From: Pseudomonas sp. S04
Lineage (GTDB): Bacteria > Pseudomonadota > Gammaproteobacteria > Pseudomonadales > Pseudomonadaceae
DNA: 64,000 bases
Direction of reading: 5' to 3'
NCBI RefSeq assembly: GCF_009834545.1
Contig: NZ_CP019427.1
Location: forward strand, 5,279,501 to 5,343,500
Below, one piece after another: positions 19,394-27,276 of this stretch. A program made the position numbers and the translations under genes. The notes under the pieces are model-generated. The model searched no databases and had not been told where the DNA came from. It was given only the letters and a program-made list of their open reading frames with translations. How positions within the stretch are numbered: position 1 is the stretch's first letter; every line of letters starts with the position of its first letter.

Positions 19394-19651
19394 ATGACTT
19401 ACTTGATTGATGCATGGCTGGACCGCCCACACCCTTACCTCAGGATCCTGCATCGGGAAACCGGGGAAGTCTGCGCTGTACTGGAAGAAGAAGCCTTGAG
19501 CGAACTGCAGGACCAGGGCGACCTCGACCTCAATGGCCTGAGCTCCAGCGAACCGGTGGTGCTCAAGGAGCTGGTGCGCAACCTGTTTCTGTTCTGCTAT
19601 GCCCGGGCATTGCGCCCGACGCATGATCTGACGCACAAGATCGAAATATGA
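19394..19651 (+). CDS. Conserved small Pseudomonas protein, PA4570-like
   Basis: Protein of 85 aa beginning MTYLIDAWLDRPHPYLRILH; no membrane segment, no cysteine pair, mostly predicted helix (EVCAVLEEEALSELQDQGDL, EPVVLKELVRNLFLFCYARAL). ATG 19394 is preceded by AAGGAG with 9 bp spacing; the earlier ATG at 19385 is too close to that site. Same position as PA4570 between ispB and fklB in PAO1, a gene I recall as iron-starvation induced; a Fur-like site upstream here agrees. Function unknown. Confidence 0.75.
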   Translation: MTYLIDAWLDRPHPYLRILHRETGEVCAVLEEEALSELQDQGDLDLNGLSSSEPVVLKELVRNLFLFCYARALRPTHDLTHKIEI

Positions 19652-19666
19652 TGCAGCACAAAAAAC

Positions 19667-19706
19667 TGTGGGAGCTAGCGCCCGCAAGCGGGCGCTCGCT
19701 CCCACA
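19667..19706. repeat. Single REP hairpin
   Basis: TGTGGGAGCTAGCGCCCGC and its near-complement GCGGGCGCTCGCTCCCACA form a 40-bp hairpin between two convergent genes, and may act as a bidirectional transcript end. Confidence 0.8.
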
Positions 19707-19734
19707 TTAGCCCGATGTCATATCAGGCCGGGTA

Positions 19735-20352
19735 TTACAGAACGTCCAGCAGCTCGACGTCAAATACCAGAACGCTGTGCGGCGGGATGCTGCCAACGCC
19801 TTGAGCGCCGTAAGCCAATTCGCTCGGCACGTACAGACGCCATTTGCTGCCTGCGTTCATCAGTTGCAGGGCTTCGGTCCAGCCAGCGATCACGCCGCCA
19901 ACCGGGAATTCTGCAGGTTGACCACGATCGTAGGAGCTGTCGAACACAGTGCCGTCGATCAGGGTGCCGTGGTAGTGAGTACGCACGGTGTCTTCGCGGG
20001 ATGGCTTGGCGCCTTCACCGGCAGTCAGGACTTCAAATTGCAGACCGGAAGCCAGGGTGGTGATGCCGTCACGCTTGGCGTTTTCAGCCAGGAATGCCAG
20101 GCCTTCACCCGCCGCTGCTTCAGCCTTGGCTGCCGCTTCGGCTTGCATGATTTCACGGATGACCTTGAAGCTGGCCGACATGGCTTCCTGGCCAACGCGG
20201 CTTTCCTTACCGGCGAAAGCGTCGGTCAGACCTGCCAGGATTGCGTCCAGGCTAACGCCCGGTGGCGGGTTGTCGCGCAGCTGGTCGCCCAGCTGACGGC
20301 CGATGCCGTAGCTGACGCGGGTTTCGTCGGTGGACAGATTTACTTCGGACAT
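19735..20352 (-). CDS. fklB: FKBP-type peptidyl-prolyl isomerase FklB
   Basis: Protein of 205 aa from MSEVNLSTDETRVSYGIGRQLGDQL. Helical dimerisation domain to about residue 95, then an FKBP domain (TVRTHYHGTLIDGTVFDSSYDRGQPAEFPV, split as HYHGTLIDGTVFDSS and ELAYGAQGVGSIPPHSVLVF). No signal peptide, so cytoplasmic FklB rather than periplasmic FkpA. ATG 20352 is preceded by a plausible ribosome site; upstream open frame is not conserved in form. Equivalent to PA4572. Confidence 0.93.
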   Translation of the reverse strand: MSEVNLSTDETRVSYGIGRQLGDQLRDNPPPGVSLDAILAGLTDAFAGKESRVGQEAMSASFKVIREIMQAEAAAKAEAAAGEGLAFLAENAKRDGITTLASGLQFEVLTAGEGAKPSREDTVRTHYHGTLIDGTVFDSSYDRGQPAEFPVGGVIAGWTEALQLMNAGSKWRLYVPSELAYGAQGVGSIPPHSVLVFDVELLDVL

Positions 20353-20481
20353 GACACTGCTCCGCTGTGCGGACGGCCCGAGACGTTGCCGTGCGTGCAC
20401 AGCGCATCCCGGAGCGCCCGGAACCAAAAGGGCGAGCAGACTAGCACAGATGCCCGTGCGTTGATCAGGGGGCCAGCACCC

Positions 20482-20784
20482 TCAAGCCGAACGGAAGGCG
20501 ATCGGCACTTTCAGGCTGTCCTCGCTACTGGCGCCCAATCCGCACATCTCGTCGTGGACCGAGGTGTGGACCAGATTGAACGGTAGCTTGGGAAAGGCGT
20601 GGAGCATTTGCCGCGCATGCTCCACCGAGCGCAGGTGCATCATCTGGCCATGGGTGTCGCTCAGCGGGTAGGCCGCGCCGTGCATCCGCGCCTCGAGGAG
20701 ATAGATCCCGCCTTCCATGGAGATCAGATTCAGCTCATCGACCTTGCCGGCGATGGCATAGGCGTTCAACTCTTGCAGGTTCAT
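20482..20784 (-). CDS. DUF6482-like conserved hypothetical protein
   Basis: Protein of 100 aa beginning MNLQELNAYAIAGKVDELNL. The middle has GGIYLLEARMHG and HLRSVEHARQMLHAF, and the C-terminus DEMCGL. It looks like the small DUF6482 proteins of pseudomonads; I assign this from memory of the sequence pattern. No signal peptide or membrane helix. Start ATG 20784 preferred; GTG 20790 is two codons earlier. Function unknown. Confidence 0.7.
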   Translation of the reverse strand: MNLQELNAYAIAGKVDELNLISMEGGIYLLEARMHGAAYPLSDTHGQMMHLRSVEHARQMLHAFPKLPFNLVHTSVHDEMCGLGASSEDSLKVPIAFRSA

Positions 20785-20894
20785 GTGCACACCCCGTGCA
20801 TTGGCGAGCCAGGACCCTTACAGGGATAAGCCTCGACGCACCAAAGCACAAGCCGACAACGCTGCCGCCCGTCCGTTTACCACCTGCGGGGTAA

Positions 20895-21383
20895 TCAGTG
20901 CTTGGTCAGTTTGTCCAGGTAGCCCATGGCGAACGCCGAAATCACGAACGTCATGTGAATGATCACGTACCACTTCAGGTGCTCGGGATCGACGTTCTTG
21001 GCGTCCATGAAAATGCGCAGCAAGTGGATCGAGGAAATCGCCACGATCGAGGCCGCGACTTTCATCTTCAGCGAAGACGAATCCATGGTGCCCAGCCAGT
21101 TGAGCTTTTCCTTGGATTCATCGATATCCAGCTGGGACACGAAGTTTTCATAGCCGGAGATCATCACCATCACCAGCAGGCCGCCCACCAGGGCCATGTC
21201 GATCAGCGACAGCAGGACCAGGATCAGGTCCGACTCGGCCATCGAGAAGACGTTGGGGATAACGTGGAAGACTTCCTGAAAGAACTTCAGGGCCAGGGCC
21301 AGCAAACCCAGGGACAGGCCGAAGTAGATAGGGGCCAGCAACCAGCGCGAAGCGTACATTGTGTTTTCGATAAAGCGTTCCAT
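20895..21383 (-). CDS. UPF0114/TIGR00645 membrane protein (YqhA family)
   Basis: Protein of 162 aa with four predicted membrane helices: about 14-34, 56-77, 107-124 and 138-155. It begins [20 protein letters not shown], the signature N-terminus of the family, and ends GYLDKLTKH. Function unknown; inner membrane. Corresponds to PA4574 in PAO1 order. Confidence 0.9.
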   Translation of the reverse strand: MERFIENTMYASRWLLAPIYFGLSLGLLALALKFFQEVFHVIPNVFSMAESDLILVLLSLIDMALVGGLLVMVMISGYENFVSQLDIDESKEKLNWLGTMDSSSLKMKVAASIVAISSIHLLRIFMDAKNVDPEHLKWYVIIHMTFVISAFAMGYLDKLTKH

Positions 21384-21540
21384 TAAATCTCACACCAAGG
21401 CTGGAAATGGCGGCGAGTATACCAGCCGCTCAAACACCCATAAACCGCTGGCAAATCCATAACCTGGAAGTCTGACCGAGGGTTTTCTGCTAGTGTCCAA
21501 AGCGTTCGCACCCACGTGCGTCGTACGGGAATACTGGAAA

Positions 21541-23370
21541 ATGGATGTGCGCTTACCCTTGACGACGATCGGCCTGTGCCTGGTGGCGCTGCTCAGCGGC
21601 TGCTCGCCCGCGGACGAAAAGCCTGCGCAAAGCCTTGAAGACAAGACCGCCCAGTTCGAAAAGTCACTGGACGCCATCACCGATCCCAAGCTCAAGGATG
21701 CCGTATCCAGCCTCGGCGGCTCCTTGCTGCTGCTCGAACGCGCCCAACAGAAGCTGGCCGCCAAGCCGGTCGAAACCGAGTACGGTGACGACGCCATGGC
21801 ATTGCTCCGGCACTACGCAAGCCCGCAGGCGCTGGTCGACACCTACATCAATGGCCTGATCGTCCTGCGCAAGGATGCCAGCTCCGACTACCTGACCGAC
21901 CTGCAACCGGTGTTCCCGTTCAACTTCAACATGCCCTCGGAGTTTCCCTTCCCCCACGGCCTGGAATGGCAATCGGTCACTCTTAGCAACAAGCAGGTCA
22001 TCCCCTTCCAGGCCGAATGGTCGGAAACCGACCCCGGCATTCAGCTGAGCCCCTCTAGCTCGAGCTTGACCGCCCCGGATGACCTGACCCTCGCCTACCC
22101 CTTTGTCGAGGGACTGGAGGTGGCCAACAGCAGCCAGCCACAACCCCTGACCCTGCAAGGCAAGGTCGAAGTGATCGCACCGCACAAGGTCGCGACCTTC
22201 AACCTGAGCAAAAAGGACATCGGGCTTACACGGACCGAGGCCAACCTCAGCGTCACCCTGCACAGCCTCGAGAACAACTACGCCGAAATTACGGTCGACA
22301 ACCGCGCAGCGCTGGCCCCAGAGGTCGGCGACACCCCGCTCAATCCGCTGATCGTCCAGGCCCGGGACCAGACCGGGCAGTTCCTCGCACGCGCCGGCTC
22401 GATCAACGAAGACTCCGCACAAATAGCCTTCTATCAAAACCAACTGGCCGAGATGCAAAAACAGACCGCCTGGAGCGAGGCACTGGAAAAGCAGCTTAAT
22501 GACGAACTGCAAGCCTTCGAGCGCCAGCAGAGCCATCATTACACCAAGGTCTACTTCAATGGCCCCATCGACAGCCTGGAAGTCAACGTGCTGGATTTTT
22601 CCGCCGCCACCGTGACCCGCAAGGAACTGGATCTGCCCGTCAGGCGTTTTGACCGCAACACCACCGACAAAACCATTCAAAGCCTCACCCCGCCCGTGGT
22701 GGTCTATGACGACCAGGCCGGCAACTGGCTCAAAGGCGCGAGCCTGGACGCGCAGCAACTGAAAAACAGTATTCGCATCACCCAGTCGGTGGAGGACGCC
22801 AGTGCCGCGCGCATTCAGTTCGACCACCCCAGCAGCTTCAACGATGAACTGCTCGGTAGCTCATTCAGCCCCGGCCCGACTCCGTTGACCTTCTTTACCC
22901 AGAATGACGATGGCCAGCGTGGCACTCCCATCGAGTTGCCAGCCGAAGCCTTCGAAATCGATCCATTACACGCCACCATCACCTACGACCTGACCCTGTT
23001 CCCCGAAACCCCGGCCTACGCCGTGGGCTCCATGCCACTGTTTCTCGCCGATATCGAAAAGCACAGCCTCGACGCCAGCAAACTACCCAAAGGCCTGGAG
23101 CTCAGGGGTAACGCCCTGCTGGTCGACCAGAAGGTTTTCCCCGCGCAGGACTGGCGCTTCTTCGCCAAGGACGCGAGCGGCAACTACCTGAAGGAAATTC
23201 TGCTGGTCAGTCATGACGCCAACACAGAGGGCCCCGCAGTGCTGGACGTGCACTACTTCTATGGTCAGCCGAGCCAATTGGAAAGCTACCAACGCACCGA
23301 CCTGGAAACCATCGAGTATGGCTTTGAGGTCAAGCTCGACAAGGTGCAGAACCCCACCCCTGCCGAGTGA
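21541..23370 (+). CDS. Large lipoprotein of unknown function
   Basis: Protein of 609 aa starting MDVRLPLTTIGLCLVALLSGC, a lipoprotein signal with lipobox LLSGC and Ser at +2, which favours outer-membrane sorting. The start at 21541 is chosen because it gives a proper signal peptide; an in-frame upstream extension to 21493 would bury it. The mature part shows a helical segment (about 25-75), then long beta-rich stretches with aspartate-rich turns and a helical insert near residues 310-345 (YQNQLAEMQKQTAWSEALEKQ). No enzyme motif recognised. Divergent from the yqhA-like gene. Confidence 0.8.
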   Translation: MDVRLPLTTIGLCLVALLSGCSPADEKPAQSLEDKTAQFEKSLDAITDPKLKDAVSSLGGSLLLLERAQQKLAAKPVETEYGDDAMALLRHYASPQALVDTYINGLIVLRKDASSDYLTDLQPVFPFNFNMPSEFPFPHGLEWQSVTLSNKQVIPFQAEWSETDPGIQLSPSSSSLTAPDDLTLAYPFVEGLEVANSSQPQPLTLQGKVEVIAPHKVATFNLSKKDIGLTRTEANLSVTLHSLENNYAEITVDNRAALAPEVGDTPLNPLIVQARDQTGQFLARAGSINEDSAQIAFYQNQLAEMQKQTAWSEALEKQLNDELQAFERQQSHHYTKVYFNGPIDSLEVNVLDFSAATVTRKELDLPVRRFDRNTTDKTIQSLTPPVVVYDDQAGNWLKGASLDAQQLKNSIRITQSVEDASAARIQFDHPSSFNDELLGSSFSPGPTPLTFFTQNDDGQRGTPIELPAEAFEIDPLHATITYDLTLFPETPAYAVGSMPLFLADIEKHSLDASKLPKGLELRGNALLVDQKVFPAQDWRFFAKDASGNYLKEILLVSHDANTEGPAVLDVHYFYGQPSQLESYQRTDLETIEYGFEVKLDKVQNPTPAE

Positions 23371-23372
23371 GG

Positions 23373-23714
23373 TCAATGCCTTGGAGTCGAATCGAAACCA
23401 TCCTGGTTGCGGTACCGGCCGCCGTTGATTTCCCGTAGCTGGGCTTGCAGGTGCAAGCACCAGATCTGCGGGTCGTCGGCCAGTTGATAACCATGCAGGG
23501 TCAGGCTTTCAACGATGGTATCGAGTATCGATTCAGCCACAAAAGGGCCATGAAACGGGCCTTGGGCCTTGATCGCCGAAGGCTGTTCGCCTGCCATGCC
23601 GGCAGCAAACAGCAAGGTCCACATGCCAGTATCGCCGGCGAGCGGGCGCACACTGCATTCGATCCGGGTCACGAGACCCAGGCATTGGCGGGTAAGGCAG
23701 AGGTTGCGCGACAT
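23373..23714 (-). CDS. Conserved hypothetical protein, PA4575-like
   Basis: Protein of 113 aa with cysteines at 6, 11, 20 and about 85 (CLTRQC, ECSVRP, WCLHL) and a middle section PFHGPFVAESILDTIVESLTLHGYQL. No signal peptide or known domain recognised. It is convergent with the lipoprotein gene, whose stop is only 2 bp away, and sits where PA4575 does in PAO1, next to the Lon-like gene. Function unknown. Confidence 0.7.
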   Translation of the reverse strand: MSRNLCLTRQCLGLVTRIECSVRPLAGDTGMWTLLFAAGMAGEQPSAIKAQGPFHGPFVAESILDTIVESLTLHGYQLADDPQIWCLHLQAQLREINGGRYRNQDGFDSTPRH

Positions 23715-23896
23715 GGCGGCGACCCTCGATAGATCCGGTATTCAGCCTCCACGCGAAGGCTGTCTCGATCCAGTGATAACTGTCGATATCCTAGACCTGA
23801 GCATAGAAGAAAAGTCGAATCAGCAAGTTGCCGAGGGTAACGAAGCGCCGAATGGTCGCTGTTGGTTTTTTGACGTCATTCGCTGCGCCATAAAAA

Positions 23897-23958
23897 AGGA
23901 GCAAGGCTTACCCACGAAGGCGTCATTTCGTACGCATTCGCGGGTAAGCCTTGCTCCT
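23897..23958 (-). terminator. REP-like hairpin acting as terminator of the Lon-like gene
   Basis: AGGAGCAAGGCTTACCC and GGGTAAGCCTTGCTCCT are perfect inverted 17-bp arms around a 28-bp loop. On the minus strand the hairpin is followed by TTTTTTA. It lies 22 bp after the protease stop. Confidence 0.75.
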
Positions 23959-23979
23959 ACAGCGGGTAGATGACTGGGA

Positions 23980-26418
23980 TCAAGCCGGCTTGGCTTCGGC
24001 CAGCGCCTCCTGCGCCAGTTCTTTCTCGGCCTCCTTCAAGTCCTCTTCGCTGATCATTTCCGCGATCACTCGCAAACGCTCGACCACCCGTGCGTTGACG
24101 CTGCCCTCAGGGAACTGGCCCTCCTCGTCCGGCTCACCGGCCGGCTCGCCAACCAGCAGGCTCAATGCCTCGTCGGCCTGGCGCACCGCATACACATGGA
24201 ACTGCCCGGCCCGCACCGCCGCCAGGACCTTCTCATCGAGCATCAGCGTGGCCACGTTGGCCTGCGGGATGATTGCGCCCTGCTCACCGGTCAGTCCGCG
24301 AGCTTCGCACAGCCGGAAGAAGCCTTCGATTTTCTCGTTGACCCCACCCACTGCCTGTACTTCGCCGAACTGGTTGATCGAGCCGGTGATGGCGAAGCAC
24401 TGCTTGAGCGGCGTCTTCGACAAGGCCGAGATCAGCGTACATGCCTCGCCCAACGACGCACTGTCGCCGTCGACATAACCGTAGGACTGCTCCAGGGCAA
24501 TACTCGCCGAGATCGCCAACGGGAATTCCTGGGCATAACGACTGCCCAGGTAACCGGTGAGGATCATCACGCCCTTGGAGTGAATCGGCTGCCCGAGGTT
24601 GACCTCTCGCTCGATGTCGACGATGCCACTGCCACCCGGGTAGACCGTCGCGGAAATCCGCGCCGGAACGCCGAAGGCCGAGTCACCCACTTCCAGCACC
24701 GTCAGCCCGTTGCATTTGCCCACGGCCGCGCCAGCGGTGTCGATCAGGATGATCCCCGCCAGCATGTCATCGAGAATCCGTGCCGAGACGCGCCCGGTAC
24801 GGGTGGCCTTGGCCTTGAGTGCACGCTCGATATGCCCGGCGTCGGTCATTTCGTCGCCGGCCAGGTGCCGGATGAAGTCCGCCTCGCTGACCAACTGGAA
24901 CAGGTCGCCGATGCGTGCCGACAGACGCCCCTGGTGCTCGGCCAGGCGCGCACTGTAAGTCGCCAGGCGCGCCACCGCATCGGCGGTCAGCGGGGCCATG
25001 CCTTCTTCCGAAGTGCGAGTCTTGAGCAACTGGGCGAACTGCTCCAGGCTCTCGTCGACCATTGGAATGTCTTCGTCGAAATCCACCAGCACCCGGAACA
25101 TCTCCTGGAAGTCCGGATCCAGGTCCTGCAGCGTGTAGTACAGCTGGCGGGCGCCAATGATGACCACCTTGACCTGCAACGGAATGTGTTGCGGCGTCAG
25201 CGTCACCGTGGCCAGGCGGCCCATCTCCCCGAGTGGCGATTCCATTTTCAGCTTGCGCGACTGCAGGGCACGCTTGAGCGCATCCCACACGAACGGCTCA
25301 CTGAGCATTTTTTCCGCTTCCAGGATCAGGAACCCACCATTGGCCCGGTGCAAGGCACCGGGTCGCAGTTGACGATAGGTGGTATAGAGCGCGCCCTGAT
25401 CGGTGCTGTACTCGATGCGGCCGAACAGGTTTTCGTAGGTCGGGTGCGGTTCAAACACCACCGGCGCACCGCCACTGACCGAATGCCCCACCACCAGGCT
25501 CGGCGCGTATTGCTCCTCCAGCAGTTTACGGGCGACGGCGTCGGTCTTGCTGTCGTCGACCAGTTGCTCGACCACGGTCTTGAGCAAGTACACCTGCATC
25601 GCCTGCAGGTAACCGCACACCGCTGCATTTTCCGCGTACTTTTCCGACAGCGGCGCAAGCAATGGCTGCAAGGCCAGGGTGATGGTTTCTTCGTTCAGGT
25701 GACGCATCTGATTGCTGGATTCACGCTTCCACTGCGGCAGGCTGGCGAGCTCCTCGTTGAGTCGCTCTTCAAGCCCGGAAATATCTTCGTGGAACTGCTC
25801 ACGCACCGCTTCCGGCAACTGGGCGAACTCAGCCTCATCCAGCGCCTTACCCTCACTCATCGGAGTGAAGGCAATATTGGTGCTGTCGCGGTACAGCGCG
25901 ACTTCTTTCTCCAGTGCCAGACGCTCGATCACATCCAGTGCACGGTCGTAGCGCTGGTTGAACGCGCGGTCGATGGCGCTTTTCTTTTGCTGGTAGGACG
26001 GGTGTTCAAAGACCGCAGGAAAGGTCGCGAGTAAGTTGTCGATCAGGCCATTGATATCGGCGATGAATGCACCGGCCGTGCCCGAGGGCAACTCCAGGGC
26101 GCGGGGTTCGCGTGGCTCATCGAAATTGTTGACGTAGACCCAGTCCGCCGGGGTCTGCAGGCGCTTGCCTTCGGCCTTGAGGTACCGTTTGACGAACGAG
26201 AACCGACCAGTGCCAGGCTCACCCATGACAAACACGTTGTAACCGGGGCGTGGCATGGCCACACCGAACTGCAAGGCTTCGACCGCGCGTTCCTGGCCGA
26301 GCACACCGCGAAAAGGCTCCAGATCATTGGTGGTAGAGAAGCTGAACTGTTCAGCGGAAAACGGACGGGTCAGCGCTTCGGGCGCTAGACGCAAGCTGGC
26401 AGCAACAGGATCAGGCAT
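23980..26418 (-). CDS. Lon-like (S16) ATP-dependent protease, PA4576-like
   Basis: Protein of 812 aa. N-terminal AAA-type domain with a changed Walker A, GEPGTGRFS (66-74), where Arg72 replaces the usual Lys; a long helical insertion (about 130-290); a second ATPase part with RANGGFLILEAEKML (Walker B-like); then the S16 protease domain. The catalytic dyad is Ser653 in VDGDSASLG and Lys696 in GGVNEKIEG, 43 residues apart as in E. coli Lon (S679/K722). No Lon substrate-binding N-domain. The C-terminal 40 residues are acidic. Probably a cytoplasmic quality-control protease; substrates unknown. Confidence 0.88.
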   Translation of the reverse strand: MPDPVAASLRLAPEALTRPFSAEQFSFSTTNDLEPFRGVLGQERAVEALQFGVAMPRPGYNVFVMGEPGTGRFSFVKRYLKAEGKRLQTPADWVYVNNFDEPREPRALELPSGTAGAFIADINGLIDNLLATFPAVFEHPSYQQKKSAIDRAFNQRYDRALDVIERLALEKEVALYRDSTNIAFTPMSEGKALDEAEFAQLPEAVREQFHEDISGLEERLNEELASLPQWKRESSNQMRHLNEETITLALQPLLAPLSEKYAENAAVCGYLQAMQVYLLKTVVEQLVDDSKTDAVARKLLEEQYAPSLVVGHSVSGGAPVVFEPHPTYENLFGRIEYSTDQGALYTTYRQLRPGALHRANGGFLILEAEKMLSEPFVWDALKRALQSRKLKMESPLGEMGRLATVTLTPQHIPLQVKVVIIGARQLYYTLQDLDPDFQEMFRVLVDFDEDIPMVDESLEQFAQLLKTRTSEEGMAPLTADAVARLATYSARLAEHQGRLSARIGDLFQLVSEADFIRHLAGDEMTDAGHIERALKAKATRTGRVSARILDDMLAGIILIDTAGAAVGKCNGLTVLEVGDSAFGVPARISATVYPGGSGIVDIEREVNLGQPIHSKGVMILTGYLGSRYAQEFPLAISASIALEQSYGYVDGDSASLGEACTLISALSKTPLKQCFAITGSINQFGEVQAVGGVNEKIEGFFRLCEARGLTGEQGAIIPQANVATLMLDEKVLAAVRAGQFHVYAVRQADEALSLLVGEPAGEPDEEGQFPEGSVNARVVERLRVIAEMISEEDLKEAEKELAQEALAEAKPA

Positions 26419-26695
26419 CGGGCTTCCTTACATCAGGCGGGGCAGTTGGAGGCATTCTGGCGCTGCCTGCACCTGACTGGCAAGGCGCGCCTTGGGTAAA
26501 AGCATAGTCAAACGCCGAACCCTACCCAGGCGCCGGCTAAATCACTGGTTTGAGGAATATTTTTCCAAAAAACCACGGAACCCACGGAACCTGCCTAAAC
26601 TCCAAACTGCGCGGCTGGACTAATAACCGGCCCACTGATGCCAAATTGGCCTCAGAACTCCTGTCCATTGGTACGCACATAAAGAGAACAAAGCT

Positions 26696-27184
26696 ATGAA
26701 ACGGATTCTTCTTGGTACTCTCTTCACCGCTGTATCCCTCAACGCCATGGCGCAGGCGCCAGGCGGTCCGGATTGCGGTTGGGGCAACATGCTGTTTGAA
26801 GGTCAGCGTGGCACCCCGGCTCACTTCCTGGCTTCCACCACCAACGGCACCTCCGGCAACGCCACGTTCGGCATGACCTCCGGCACCAACGGCTGCGCGA
26901 CCAACGCTGCGCTGACCTATGGTGGCAAGTCCTGGTTCGCCATGAACGGCATGATAAACGAGCTGTCCGAAGACATGGCCAAGGGTCAGGGTGAAGCACT
27001 GACCACTTACGCTGTGGTCCTGGGCGTCGCACCGGAAGACCGTGCGCACTTCGCCGCCGTTACCCACGAACATTTCCAGCAGATCTTCAGCAAGGCTGAC
27101 GTGACCGCTGAAGATGTGCATACCAATACCCTGGCCGTACTCAAGGCCGATACTCGCCTGGCCAAATACGCCACCCCAGCTTAA
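26696..27184 (+). CDS. DUF3015 family secreted protein
   Basis: Protein of 162 aa with a clear signal peptide (MKRILLGTLFTAVSLNAMAQ, cleavage after AMA or AQA). The mature part has GPDCGWGNMLFEGQRGTPAHFLASTTNG and GTNGCATNAAL, the typical DUF3015 block with two cysteines, and a helical C-terminus. Periplasmic, function unknown. The 277-bp gap before it holds the start of the divergent protease gene and two direct CACGGAAC repeats near 26573-26591; no clear promoter seen. Confidence 0.88.
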   Translation: MKRILLGTLFTAVSLNAMAQAPGGPDCGWGNMLFEGQRGTPAHFLASTTNGTSGNATFGMTSGTNGCATNAALTYGGKSWFAMNGMINELSEDMAKGQGEALTTYAVVLGVAPEDRAHFAAVTHEHFQQIFSKADVTAEDVHTNTLAVLKADTRLAKYATPA

Positions 27185-27194
27185 GCTCGACCTC

Positions 27195-27228
27195 ACCCGC
27201 CCTCTCACCGGGGCGGGTTTTGTTTTTT
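27195..27228 (+). terminator. Terminator of the DUF3015 gene
   Basis: CCCGCCCT-CTCACC-GGGGCGGG stem followed by TTTTGTTTTTT, 11 bp after the stop. Confidence 0.88.
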
Positions 27229-27276
27229 GGACCTGACTGCATTTGGTCTTTATTTTTTCGACTTAAGTTGCCCACC

